A stretch of 64,000 bases of DNA from Niastella populi (GTDB lineage Bacteria > Bacteroidota > Bacteroidia > Chitinophagales > Chitinophagaceae). The notes beneath the pieces are model-generated. The model was given only the letters and a program-made list of their open reading frames with translations, was not told where the DNA came from and searched no databases. Shown here in pieces: positions 20,074 to 29,592 of this stretch; the stretch's first letter is position 1, and each line of letters starts with the position of its first letter. Where the stretch lies: positions 1 through 64,000 of the forward strand of contig NZ_LWBP01000186.1 in NCBI RefSeq assembly GCF_002078015.1, written 5' to 3'. The position numbers and the translations under genes are program-made.

Positions 20074-22328
20074 ATGAAAAGGGCGCTCTTTTTCTGGTTC
20101 AGTTTATTGCTGGCCGGTAGTGAATTGCTTGCACAAACCCAATTGGTTTCCTATGGTTCCGGCTGGAGGTATCTCGATAACGGTACTGACCAGGGAACGG
20201 CCTGGCGGTCACTGTCTTTCAATGACGCCGCCTGGAAAACCGGTAATGGTTTATTTGGTTATGGTAAAAGCGACGTTGTGACAACTGTTGGCTTCGGGTC
20301 CAATTCGAAAAAAAAGTACATAACCACTTATTTCAGAAAAATTATTTCTCTTTCAGAGCTTTCGAACATTGTTTATTTTTCAGCAGGGGTATTGAGAGAT
20401 GATGGCATTGTGGTATATGTAAATGGAGTAGAAGTATACCGGAACAAAATGCCTGTGGGAAGTATAACCTATTTGACCAAGGCTTCCAATGCCGATGATA
20501 ACGGCGACGTTACCCAAACTTTTACGATCAATACAACTGCTTTTGTAAGCGGTGATAATGTGATCGCCGTGGAAATTCACCAAAACAATGCCAGTACGCC
20601 TGATATGGCTTTTGACCTGCAATTGGCAGCATTGGCAGATCAAACCCCACCAGCAGTGGTAAGCATGCTGCGGCAGTCGCCGGCAACTCAAAGTACCAAC
20701 GCTTCAACTGTAACTTTCAGAGCTGCTTTTTCTGAAAAAATAAGAGGCATCGATCATTCCGATTTCACCCTTACCACGGTTTCCGGAACGGCAGGCGGCA
20801 CCCTCTTAAGCGGAGCTGTTGCTGCGGTGGGTACCGATAGTGTTGTGTATGATGTAACGGTAAGTAATGTGCAGGGCGATGGAACGCTTCGGCTCGATGT
20901 GAACGGAAGCGGTACGGGTATTACAGATACAATTGGCAACGCCATCGCTGCCGGCTTTAACAATGGAGCAACCTATATTGTCGATCGTACCGCGCCGCTT
21001 GTTCAAAGTATTTTGCGTCAGTCGCCTGCTACCCAAATTACCAGCGATTCAACCATAAAATTCAGGATCACATTTTCAGAAAGCGTAACGGGGGTAGACA
21101 GGAATGATTTCATCCTGACCCTGGTTGACGGAACCGCCGCCGGTGTATTGCGCCACACAGCTGTAATGGCAGTAGACACTACGGGTGTTATATACGATAT
21201 AACAGTAAATGCGGTACAGGGCAACGGCACCCTGCGGCTCGATCTCAATGGAAGCGGAACCGGCATTGCAGACGTCGTTGGCCCTGGTTGGCATCCAATA
21301 GCAATGGAAGTATGCTTGTACGTTGGAGCAACGCACCTTATTCAACCTGGAGCGCGCCGATAACTATTGCAACAGGCGCAGTAAGCGAAGATATTTGTGC
21401 TGTCACCGCGTTGCCGGGAAAGATCGGGGTGTTATGGTCGAACCAGAACACCAGGCGATTTGGTTTTAAAACGCATACTGATGGCGCCGATCCTGCTGTA
21501 TGGTCAGACGATGAAGTGCCTGCCGGCCAATCGGCTTTGAATGAAGGTGCCGGTATGGCCGATGATCACCTGAATATGGTGCCGGCCAGCGATGGTACAT
21601 TGTATTGTGCGGTTAAGACGGGTTATAATAAGGATGGCCTGGCTGCCATGGCTTTATTGGTGCGCCGGCCAAACAATACCTGGGATGATCTGTACCCGGT
21701 CACTTCATCCAAAGAAGGTAACCGGCCCATTGTCGTTGTGAACGAAGCTGCCGGTAAAGTAAAAGTGATGTATGTTACCCAAATTGTGAATTTCGATGGC
21801 ACCCGCAGCGGGGATATTATATACAGGGAATCTTCCACTACGGCCATTTCGTTCGGCCCGCCGCTTACGCTCATGAGCGGAGCAGGAAATTATAACATAG
21901 GATACGCTACCAGTGCCCATCAAACGTATAGCCCTTCTGTAGTGGTTTGGGCAACGAATGAAAGCGTTAGCCCGTTAAAGGCTGTTGGCGTACTGGCCAG
22001 CGATGGCATGTTGCCTGAAGGGTTGGCAAGGATGGCAACAGCACCGGCTATAATTGAAAATAATGACAACAAACACCAGGTGCTTGTTTATCCCAGTCCG
22101 TTCACAACCAGTACCACGGTTAGTTTTACTTTTTCACACAGGGTGCAGTACAGTATTGTCTTGTATAACAGTATCGGGGAAAGGGTGAGGATGATAAAAC
22201 AGGGCCGGGCAGAAGCGGGCGTTCGCAATACGGTCAATATAGACGGTTCGCATTTGTCTGCAGGACTTTATTTTATAAAAGTACAGGCCGGCGGAAAAAC
22301 ACAAACATTGAAACTGCTTAAAAAATAA
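20074..22328 (+). pseudogene. T9SS-exported multidomain protein broken by a frameshift
   Basis: The ATG at 20074 starts a signal peptide (MKRALFFWFSLLLAGSELLAQ). A galactose-binding-like domain follows (about 25-195), then two similar Ig-like repeats (each beginning with LRQSPATQ and holding GTLRLD.NGSGTGI). The second repeat stops short near 21280 and the frame ends at 21363. In another frame, open from before 21288 to 22328, a beta-propeller-like region (MLVRWSNAPYSTWS) continues to a type IX secretion C-terminal domain (VYPSPFTTSTTVSF, SAGLYFIKV, TLKLLKK). The second repeat lacks its end, so the junction looks like a deletion plus frameshift, not a single-base slip. The two halves belong to one ancestral cell-surface or secreted protein of unknown target. 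Confidence 0.8.
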
Positions 22329-22347
22329 TACGCTCCCGTTGATGCAT

Positions 22348-22377
22348 AAAAAAGGATCGCAACCGCGATCCTTTTTT
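22348..22377 (+). terminator. Intrinsic terminator after the T9SS gene
   Basis: AAAAAAGGATCGC - AACC - GCGATCCTTTTTT: a symmetric stem with a T-run, likely active in both directions. Confidence 0.85.
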
Positions 22378-22487
22378 AGTGTGCGGCTTTACAGCTTCCT
22401 TCAGAGATCAATTAACAATTTATAGCAGTTTCATAACTAATTCATTTGGTACAATGGTCTGAAATTTGCTGAAGCAGTTAAAAAAGT

Positions 22488-23687
22488 ATGCGCACCTTAC
22501 TTCCAGCCTTGTCAATACTTTTATCCTTATCCGCTGCCGCACAAAATGCTATGCCTCCCATAGATGGCTGGAATCAACAGGTACAGGGCGCCCGTTATAC
22601 ATTCACTCCCCACTCACAAAACGACTTTTTGTATGAGGTAATGCCTCCCGAGCAGCATGTTGGTGAACTGGCTGGCTGGCTCGACAAAACAGCAAAACAA
22701 ACCGTTCAGGAAGCAGGTTATAACATTCCTGCAACTGCCAACACACAGCGAAGGAATTTCCAGGCTATCAATATCTGGGGTTCTTATGCAAAGAATAAAT
22801 GGGGGCAGGCGAAGAATTTCTTTTTGCTGGCTTACCGCAGGGCCGACAATTCGGTTCGTTATGCGAAAATTATTTATCCCGGCAGTCCGAAAAATACCTA
22901 CCTGAATAATGCCGTAGATCATTTTGCGGCGCTTGCAAGAAAGGAGGGGGTTGAATTAACACCTGACAAAGCCGGCGCTGGCGGCGGCAACAAACAAAAA
23001 GAAACTACCACGGTTACCAGTAAAAAACAAAAAACGCCCACTACAGCGCCGGGGCAGGGTGTAAAACCGGCTGAGATCAGGGGCATTGTCATCAATGCAG
23101 AAACCGGCATAGGGGTAGGCGGCATGGTGATCATCGAATACCGGCCGTACCTGTTGTTGCAAAACGGAAGCATTTACAGGTATCCCATTGTTGCACCTTA
23201 TGACCTGGACGTGGCTGCATCAAAAATCGCCGAGCCGAATAAATGGGGCGCCTGGAAGCTGGAAGGCAAAACGCTGGTGGTTACCCTGCCCGAAAAAGGC
23301 GTTATGAAAACAAAACGCTGGACGGGTAAATGGTTCTGGGCAAAAGCGCCGGTTGCCAACGAAAAAATAAAAGGCGCCTACATGACCATTGGCGGCGGTG
23401 GTAACACCGCCCTGGGCGGTAATACAATGATCGTTTATTCCGGTAATATCAACTTTAACGACAAGGGCCAGTTCGTAATGAAAAAAACTGCCGGCGGCTC
23501 CAATAGCGATTTTGATGTAAGCACCACCACGTATTCCAATTCCAATGCAGCGGGAACGTATAAGCTGAATGGGTATTCGATCGAAATGAAGTATAATAAC
23601 GGACAGGTGGTGAGGAAGCTGTTCTATTTTTATCCCGATTCAAGAACTACGTTTGGGATTGGCGACGATGCCTATGTTCCCGATTAA
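22488..23687 (+). CDS. Secreted protein of unknown function
   Basis: The 399-residue protein starts with a signal peptide (MRTLLPALSILLSLSAAAQ). Residues about 25-155 form a compact region with WDxxQ-like and NIWGSYAKN segments. Residues about 160-190 are a low-complexity Lys/Thr/Pro/Gly linker. The C-terminal half is beta-rich, with repeated W, G and Y positions (GAWKLEGKTLVVTLP, GTYKLNGYSIEMKYNNG), like a lipocalin-type barrel. I do not recognise the family. It is flanked by terminators, so it is probably its own unit; no catalytic motif was seen. Confidence 0.75.
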   Translation: MRTLLPALSILLSLSAAAQNAMPPIDGWNQQVQGARYTFTPHSQNDFLYEVMPPEQHVGELAGWLDKTAKQTVQEAGYNIPATANTQRRNFQAINIWGSYAKNKWGQAKNFFLLAYRRADNSVRYAKIIYPGSPKNTYLNNAVDHFAALARKEGVELTPDKAGAGGGNKQKETTTVTSKKQKTPTTAPGQGVKPAEIRGIVINAETGIGVGGMVIIEYRPYLLLQNGSIYRYPIVAPYDLDVAASKIAEPNKWGAWKLEGKTLVVTLPEKGVMKTKRWTGKWFWAKAPVANEKIKGAYMTIGGGGNTALGGNTMIVYSGNINFNDKGQFVMKKTAGGSNSDFDVSTTTYSNSNAAGTYKLNGYSIEMKYNNGQVVRKLFYFYPDSRTTFGIGDDAYVPD

Positions 23688-23798
23688 TGGCGGTGATCTT
23701 TTCTTTCTACAAGATTGGTACAAATAGCTACAAAATTGATACAGGTGTTAACCCGTATCAGCCGATATTGTGTTCCTAACAGATTGAAGCCGGTTGTT

Positions 23799-25205
23799 AT
23801 GAACAAAAAATGTCATTTAATATTGATCACGCTGCTCGTACAATTAAGTTTGAACGTTCAAACCGCCGTTGGCAGCGATTCCACGGAAATAAATAATGCC
23901 CGCAGGCCGAACGTTGTCATTATCATGGCCGATGACCTCGATTCGCGCCAGTTGAGTTGTTATGGCGGCAGGAATATTAAAACAACCAACATCGACAAAC
24001 TGGCGGCTGAAGGAATGAAGTTCAACCAGATGATTGCATCAGAAGCCATGTGTGTGCCTACGCGGGCTTCATTGTTTACGGGGCTATATCCTATGCGACA
24101 TGGCTCTTTCCAAAATCATAAAGGGGTATATGACAGTTTAAAAAGTGTTTGCCATTACCTGGGCGACCTGGGGTACAAAGTGGCGTTAACCGGCAAAGAT
24201 CACAGCACCAGGCCGGCCGCTGTATTTCCTTTTACCTTCATCAAAGGGTTTGAACCCAACTGCGTGGCGGCAACCGATGACTATACGTTGCAGGACATTC
24301 GCCAATTCATTACTACCCAATCGGGCGATCCCTTTTGCCTGTTCATAATGAGCATCAACCCCCATATGCCCTGGACAATGGGCGATCCTTCCGAATTCAG
24401 GGCCGACCAACTGCAACTGCCAGCCCATTGGGTAGATACAAAAGAAACACGAACCCAGTATTGTAAATTCCTGGCTGAAGTAAGACGCCTCGATAACCAG
24501 GTAGGTGATGTTATGCAGTTATTGAAAGAAACAGGCCACGAGAAAAATACCATTTTTATTTTCCTGGGTGAACAGGGACCCCAGTTCCCCGGCGGCAAAT
24601 GGAACTTATGGGACTACGGTCAAAAAAGTTCAATGATCATCCGCTGGCCCGGTGTAGTAAAGCCGGGAACGGCATCGGAGGCCATTATACAATATGAAGA
24701 TATTACCCCTACCTTGTGTGCGTTGGCCGGTGGAAAGGCGCCCGATGATCTTGATGGAAAAAATTTTTTACCGGTGATGCTTGGCCGGGGTAAAGAGAAC
24801 AGGCAGTATGCGTTCGGTATTCATAACAATATACCGGAGGGAACGCCGTATCCAATAAGGTCGATCAGGGATAAAAGATATAAGCTGATCATGAACCTTT
24901 CGCCTGAAATCAAATATTATAACAAGTTCATGATGAACCCCAACCATAAAAACAGCCTTTGGAGTTCGTGGCTGAAAAAGGACAGTACTTCGCCCGGAAA
25001 CGGCCGGTTAATAACCCGGATCACTACCCGCCCGGCCCTTGAATTGTACGATCTGCAAAAAGACCCTTATGAGTTGAATAACCTGGCCGGTGATGCAGCT
25101 TATGCCACACTGGTAAAAACCTATAGCGCCCGGTTGAAGGAATGGATGAAACAACAAAACGACGATGGCGCTTCCGTCGACAGGGTATATCAACTTTCGA
25201 AATAG
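23799..25205 (+). CDS. Secreted type I sulfatase
   Basis: The ATG at 23799 starts a signal peptide (MNKKCHLILITLLVQLSL); the longer frame from 23715 lacks one. The protein has 468 residues of the alkaline-phosphatase/sulfatase fold. The metal-binding start is NVVIIMADDLDSRQLSCYGG. The active-site signature is CVPTRASLFTG with Cys85, which must be converted to formylglycine by an FGE/anSME enzyme encoded elsewhere. TGKDHST supplies further metal and sulfate ligands, and a typical C-terminal sub-domain ends in LYDLQKDPYELNNLA. It would remove sulfate from a carbohydrate or other ester in the periplasm, which fits the neighbouring CAZymes; the substrate is not predictable here. Confidence 0.9.
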   Translation: MNKKCHLILITLLVQLSLNVQTAVGSDSTEINNARRPNVVIIMADDLDSRQLSCYGGRNIKTTNIDKLAAEGMKFNQMIASEAMCVPTRASLFTGLYPMRHGSFQNHKGVYDSLKSVCHYLGDLGYKVALTGKDHSTRPAAVFPFTFIKGFEPNCVAATDDYTLQDIRQFITTQSGDPFCLFIMSINPHMPWTMGDPSEFRADQLQLPAHWVDTKETRTQYCKFLAEVRRLDNQVGDVMQLLKETGHEKNTIFIFLGEQGPQFPGGKWNLWDYGQKSSMIIRWPGVVKPGTASEAIIQYEDITPTLCALAGGKAPDDLDGKNFLPVMLGRGKENRQYAFGIHNNIPEGTPYPIRSIRDKRYKLIMNLSPEIKYYNKFMMNPNHKNSLWSSWLKKDSTSPGNGRLITRITTRPALELYDLQKDPYELNNLAGDAAYATLVKTYSARLKEWMKQQNDDGASVDRVYQLSK

Positions 25206-25642
25206 TTGCTAAAAAAAATGAGCTGCTCCTGCGGGCAGCTCATTTTTTAATACATTACCTGTTCTTCGGGAATCAGTTAATTATCGAGAGAAGTGCTAAT
25301 ACTGACTTTCCCCATCTGAAAAAAAGCCGGTTTTTGTTTATGAAACCGCTCGAAGAGTGAATAAAATTTAGAGAAATGGCTTTTTCGCCGGAATATATAT
25401 GGTAAAACAGTATTTCTATTGGAATTATGATTGAGCTTACTGATATTTATACGGAAATAACAACCAAAGCTGTTTTTAAAAGTATTCCCTTGTCCATCTC
25501 CATCACTATCACGTAACCATTTAATTATTCTTAATGATTGGATCATAGTATGGCAGGCTTTGCCTTCCCGGCTATGCTGTGCCTGGTGGTTAAAACAGGA
25601 AATACCGGTTAAAAAACAGCTCATTTAATAATTGAACTCTAC
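25206..25642. other. Intergenic stretch; only a terminator recognised
   Basis: Beyond the terminator at 25213-25248, the rest shows no coding frame or RNA that I can name. Confidence 0.5.
25213..25248 (+). terminator. Intrinsic terminator after the sulfatase gene
   Basis: AAAAAATGAGCTGC pairs with GCAGCTCATTTTTT around an 8-nt loop; the T-run follows directly. Confidence 0.85.
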
Positions 25643-28192
25643 ATGCGAAAGAAACTACTACTATTAAGTACCGGATTTGTAATAGCCTCGATGGCTTTTG
25701 CCCAAAGAAGATCCCCGGCCCCCCAGCCAGCTGATACAACAAAAAAAGCAGCTGCTGCCGCCACACCAAATACACCCGGCATGAGCCGCGGTGGCGGTCC
25801 AAAAGCCGGTCCCAAGCCGTATGCAGAAGTTATAACATCGAAAGCCATCTCCCGTAATGGAATGTTCAGCGTTCATAAAGTAGATGACCGCCATTTTTTT
25901 GAAATTCCCGATTCATTGATCGGCCGCGATATTTTGGCTGTATGCCGGATCTCCCGTTCGGCTGCAGGATCCCGCGCCCAAATGCTGGGATATGCCGGCG
26001 ACCAGATAGGCGACAATGTGATCAGGTTTGAGAAAGGTCCCGATGACCGCATCTTTTTAAAATCGATCTCTTACAAGGAAATGAGCGCCGATACCACCGA
26101 AAATGGTATGTATACATCTGTTCGTAACTCCAACCTGCAGCCGATAGTAGGCGCGTTCGATGTAAAGGCTTACAATAAAGAAAAAGGCGCTTTTGTTTTA
26201 GACGTAACAGACTACCTGTCTGGCGACAATGACATCCTTTTCTTTGAGTCGGGGGTTAAGCGCGTGCTTGGATTAACGGCTCTTTTGCCTGCAAGTTCCT
26301 ACATCGCAGAATTGAAAGCATTCCCCGGTAACGTTGAGATAAAAACGGTGAAAACCTATAATAGAACGATTGGCCCGAACATTCCGGGTATGATGGGCGC
26401 ACCAGGCGCAGCTCCTGCAACGTATGAACTGAACAGTTCGCTGGTATTGCTGCCAAAAGTGCCCATGAAGGCAAGGTATTTCGATTCACGCGTAGGTTAC
26501 TTTGCTACCGGCTTTACCGACTTCGATGCCAATCCCCAGGGCGTGAAGCGCATCAGCATGATCACCCGCTGGCGCCTGGAGCCCAAACCGGAAGATGTGG
26601 AGAAATACAACAGGGGAGAACTGGTTGAGCCCAAAGAGCCCATTATTTATTATATAGACCCGGCCACTCCGAAAAAATGGGTGCCTTATTTGATCGCAGG
26701 TGTAAACGACTGGCAGGTTGCATTTGAGAAAGCCGGTTTTAAAAATGCCATTTATGCGAAAGAGGCGCCTAAGAATGATTCTTCATGGAGCGTGGAGGAT
26801 GCGCGGCACAATGTGATCGTATACAAACCTTCAGATATTCCAAACGCCAGTGGCCCGCATGTGCACGACCCCCGCAGTGGCGAGATCATGGAAACGCATG
26901 TGAACTGGTACCATAATGTAATGAGCCTTGTGCACCACTGGTATATGATCCAGGCGGCAGCCATAGATCCTAAAGCCCGCAAGATGCAGTTTGATGATGA
27001 ATTGATGGGCCAGCTTATCCGTTTTGTTTCTTCACATGAAGTTGGCCATACCCTTGGCTTGCGTCATAACTTCGGGTCTTCTTCAACTGTACCGGTTGAG
27101 ATGCTGCGTAACAAAGCGTTTGTAGAAGCGAATGGCCACACCCCATCGATAATGGATTATGCCCGCTTCAACTATGTGGCGCAACCCGAAGACAGTATCT
27201 CCGAAAAAGGTATTTTTCCACGCATCGGCGATTACGATATCTGGGCTATTGAATGGGGTTACAAATGGAAACCTGAATTTAAAACTGCTGCCGATGAGGC
27301 CAGCTGGTTGAATAAATGGATAATAGAACGCATCGGCGCCAATAAACGCCTTTGGTTTGGTACCGAAACAGATCGCGACGATCCCCGCTGCCAGAATGAA
27401 GACCTCGGCGACAATGCCATGAAAGCCGGCGCTTATGGTATCAAAAACCTTAAAAGAGTGTTGGCCAGCCTGCCCGAGTGGACCAAAGAACCCAATGAAG
27501 GTTATGGCAACCTTTCAGACATTTATAAAGAACTGGTAGGGCAGTATAACCGCTATATGGGGCATGTAGCCAAATATATCGGCGGTATTACCACCACCCC
27601 AAAAACCATTGAAGAAGCCGGCGATGTAATTGAATTTACATCCAAAGCGCGGCAGAAGGAAGCCATGGCCTTCCTGCAGCAGCAGTTGTTTACAACACCC
27701 ACGTGGCTGCTCGATTACAAGATCACCGGGGTAACCGGTATTAACCCGGCCGGCATGCTGGCTGGTGTTCAGGTAAGCACGGTTAGCCGTTTGCTGAACC
27801 CCGGCACGCTCAGTAAGCTCGACCTGTTTGAGCAAACGAAAGGTAAAGTTGCCTATACTTCCATTGAAATGATCAATGATCTGAAGAAGGGCATCTGGAG
27901 TGAACTGCCTTTGCACAAACCGATCGATGCACAACGGCGGATGTTGCAGAAAGGATATGTTGAAGCATTGATCAGCATTGTAGCTCCGACCCGTGCCGCT
28001 GCACCGGGAAGTATGCCGCAGGGCGGCGGCGGTATGGCGAAAATAACAGACGCTTCATCCCTCCTGAAAGGACATGCACGCAGCCTGATGGCTGAAATAA
28101 AAGCCGCTGCATCGTTGGCGCCTAACCAGGCTACCCGTCTTCACCTGCAGGATATTGCCAGCAGGTTGAGCGATGCGCTGGACAACAAATAG
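25643..28192 (+). CDS. Zinc-dependent metalloprotease, DUF5117/DUF4953 family
   Basis: The 849-residue protein starts with a signal peptide (MRKKLLLLSTGFVIASMAFAQ) and an Ala/Pro/Gly-rich linker. A DUF5118/DUF5117 region (about 55-300) precedes the metzincin-like catalytic domain (DUF4953). The zinc site is HEVGHTLGLRH with His465, Glu466, His469 and His475. PSIMDYARFNY after it supplies a Met-turn-like MDY. The helical C-terminal region (about 620-845) has GHVAKYIGG and TTPTWLLDYKI. Such proteins are exported zinc proteases found in many Bacteroidota; targets are unknown. A dead 3' fragment of a relative lies at 17109-17537. Confidence 0.9.
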   Translation: MRKKLLLLSTGFVIASMAFAQRRSPAPQPADTTKKAAAAATPNTPGMSRGGGPKAGPKPYAEVITSKAISRNGMFSVHKVDDRHFFEIPDSLIGRDILAVCRISRSAAGSRAQMLGYAGDQIGDNVIRFEKGPDDRIFLKSISYKEMSADTTENGMYTSVRNSNLQPIVGAFDVKAYNKEKGAFVLDVTDYLSGDNDILFFESGVKRVLGLTALLPASSYIAELKAFPGNVEIKTVKTYNRTIGPNIPGMMGAPGAAPATYELNSSLVLLPKVPMKARYFDSRVGYFATGFTDFDANPQGVKRISMITRWRLEPKPEDVEKYNRGELVEPKEPIIYYIDPATPKKWVPYLIAGVNDWQVAFEKAGFKNAIYAKEAPKNDSSWSVEDARHNVIVYKPSDIPNASGPHVHDPRSGEIMETHVNWYHNVMSLVHHWYMIQAAAIDPKARKMQFDDELMGQLIRFVSSHEVGHTLGLRHNFGSSSTVPVEMLRNKAFVEANGHTPSIMDYARFNYVAQPEDSISEKGIFPRIGDYDIWAIEWGYKWKPEFKTAADEASWLNKWIIERIGANKRLWFGTETDRDDPRCQNEDLGDNAMKAGAYGIKNLKRVLASLPEWTKEPNEGYGNLSDIYKELVGQYNRYMGHVAKYIGGITTTPKTIEEAGDVIEFTSKARQKEAMAFLQQQLFTTPTWLLDYKITGVTGINPAGMLAGVQVSTVSRLLNPGTLSKLDLFEQTKGKVAYTSIEMINDLKKGIWSELPLHKPIDAQRRMLQKGYVEALISIVAPTRAAAPGSMPQGGGGMAKITDASSLLKGHARSLMAEIKAAASLAPNQATRLHLQDIASRLSDALDNK

Positions 28193-28216
28193 TTGATTAG
28201 TTTCCTTTTGGTATAC

Positions 28217-28247
28217 AAAAAAAGGATCGCGTAAGCGGTCCTTTTTT
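28217..28247 (+). terminator. Intrinsic terminator between convergent genes
   Basis: AAAAAAGGATCGC - GTAA - GCGGTCCTTTTTT, with one G-T pair; nearly the same stem as at 22348-22377. It can serve both the protease and the acyltransferase genes. Confidence 0.8.
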
Positions 28248-28267
28248 ATTGCCGGTTGCTCATTGCC

Positions 28268-29332
28268 TTATCGCTTGCTTAGCCACCTACGAACTGGTTC
28301 ATCAACATACTTCATCTCCAGCCAGGCAAATGACAACAGTAATAAAGTGCCAATTGCGGTTATCCATGACATTGTATAAAGAGAAGGTTTGTACTTTTCA
28401 ACATAACTCAGGAACACCCAGATAAAAGGATAATGAACCATGTACAGGGGGTAGGAGATCTTTCCCGAAAACCGGCAAATGGGTTGGGTGCTTTTTCGCG
28501 TTAATGCACCTGCGCCCAGCATGATCAGAAAAGGAAAATAAAAGATACACACGAGCGGGTCGGCCAACCAGGTAAATTTTTCATTCCACGGAAACAACAG
28601 GGCCGGCATCAGTAATAAACTTAATGAAACAAAACCCAGTTTCGACCGAATGATAAACCGGGAACGATAAACCAGCATCCCTGCCAGGAAGGAATAACCC
28701 ACTCTGATGCCGCCGCCCCTGATATTATCGCCGCCCCATCCCACACTTAAATGGTGCGATCGCCAGCCTTCATATACCAGCGCTGCCGCAGCCAGCACAG
28801 TAAGTACCCAAAGCGCTTTCTTTGGCAGTTTCACAAGAATAATGGCGTACAAAATATTAGCGACGTATTCCCAGAATAACGACCAGGTGGGCGCATTGAG
28901 ATGAAAAAGATTGGAATATCTTTCCTTCACCAGCGGCAAGGGGATCATCAGGCAGGAACATAGGAACAGCAGCCATGTTTTATCGGCATACTTTTGATAC
29001 AGGTTGGAGAACGGGTCGAAGATAAAGAGCAGCAAACCTGTCACCGAGCCGATGATCACCAGCGGGTGCAGGCGGATCAGCCTTCGTTTCAGGAATTCAC
29101 GAATTCCAATGGCAGCCATCTTATCATCATATGCATAGGCAATCACAAAGCCCGACAAACAAAAGAAAAAATCAACCGCCAGGTAGGCGTGGGCTATAAA
29201 ATTGTTTTTGTAATCAGGGATGGCAATTTCCATAAAGTGGAATACGACCACCGCAATGGCGGCAACGCCCCTTAAACCGTCAAGGATCTCGAAATGTGGT
29301 TTGCCGATAACAGTAGTTTGCTGGTTTTTCAT
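28268..29332 (-). CDS. Membrane acyltransferase, family 3 (OafA/NodX-like)
   Basis: The 354-residue protein is hydrophobic with about ten membrane segments. The N-terminal landmarks are typical: FEILDGLRGVAAIAVVVFHF with the catalytic-type His of the RGVAA...H motif, AVDFFFCLSGFVIAY, and FLKRRLIRLHPL. The C-terminal PLYMVHYPF block with its His is also typical. The family transfers acetyl or other acyl groups to sugars of surface polysaccharides or to small molecules. It has no operon partner on its strand. Confidence 0.9.
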   Translation of the reverse strand: MKNQQTTVIGKPHFEILDGLRGVAAIAVVVFHFMEIAIPDYKNNFIAHAYLAVDFFFCLSGFVIAYAYDDKMAAIGIREFLKRRLIRLHPLVIIGSVTGLLLFIFDPFSNLYQKYADKTWLLFLCSCLMIPLPLVKERYSNLFHLNAPTWSLFWEYVANILYAIILVKLPKKALWVLTVLAAAALVYEGWRSHHLSVGWGGDNIRGGGIRVGYSFLAGMLVYRSRFIIRSKLGFVSLSLLLMPALLFPWNEKFTWLADPLVCIFYFPFLIMLGAGALTRKSTQPICRFSGKISYPLYMVHYPFIWVFLSYVEKYKPSLYTMSWITAIGTLLLLSFAWLEMKYVDEPVRRWLSKR

Positions 29333-29460
29333 TTCAGGGGCAATATTCAGGAACCAATGCCAGCAAAACTATAATGCAGGAAAAAATTAATGTGTATTTA
29401 ATTTCAATAAGCGCTGCGCTTTACCCTATACAGCAGGACGGTTACAAGGCCTGCCCCTTA

Positions 29461-29468
29461 TATATTTG
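29461..29468 (+). promoter_or_regulatory. Possible -7 box (TATATTTG) for the GH28 gene
   Basis: It matches TAnnTTTG and gives a leader of about 120 nt that holds the GC hairpin at 29536-29555. No good -33 TTTG was seen. Confidence 0.3.
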
Positions 29469-29535
29469 ATTGTCATGTACAACTGTACATGGCCAATTGC
29501 CATTTGATTCGTAATTTATTTGCCATATGAAACGT

Positions 29536-29555
29536 CCCCCCGGGCTTGCCGGGGG
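29536..29555 (+). promoter_or_regulatory. GC-rich hairpin in the GH28 leader
   Basis: CCCCCGG - GCTTG - CCGGGGG lies 38 bases before the chosen start. No T-run follows. It may affect translation or be a repeat scrap. Confidence 0.4.
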
Positions 29556-29592
29556 TAAATTCATCTGGCTAAAACACAATTATTATTTTCAG

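Noticed and set aside
25277-25624. 115-codon minus-strand frame in the gap before the metalloprotease
   Set aside because: No family resemblance, signal or promoter context; composition is like intergenic DNA.
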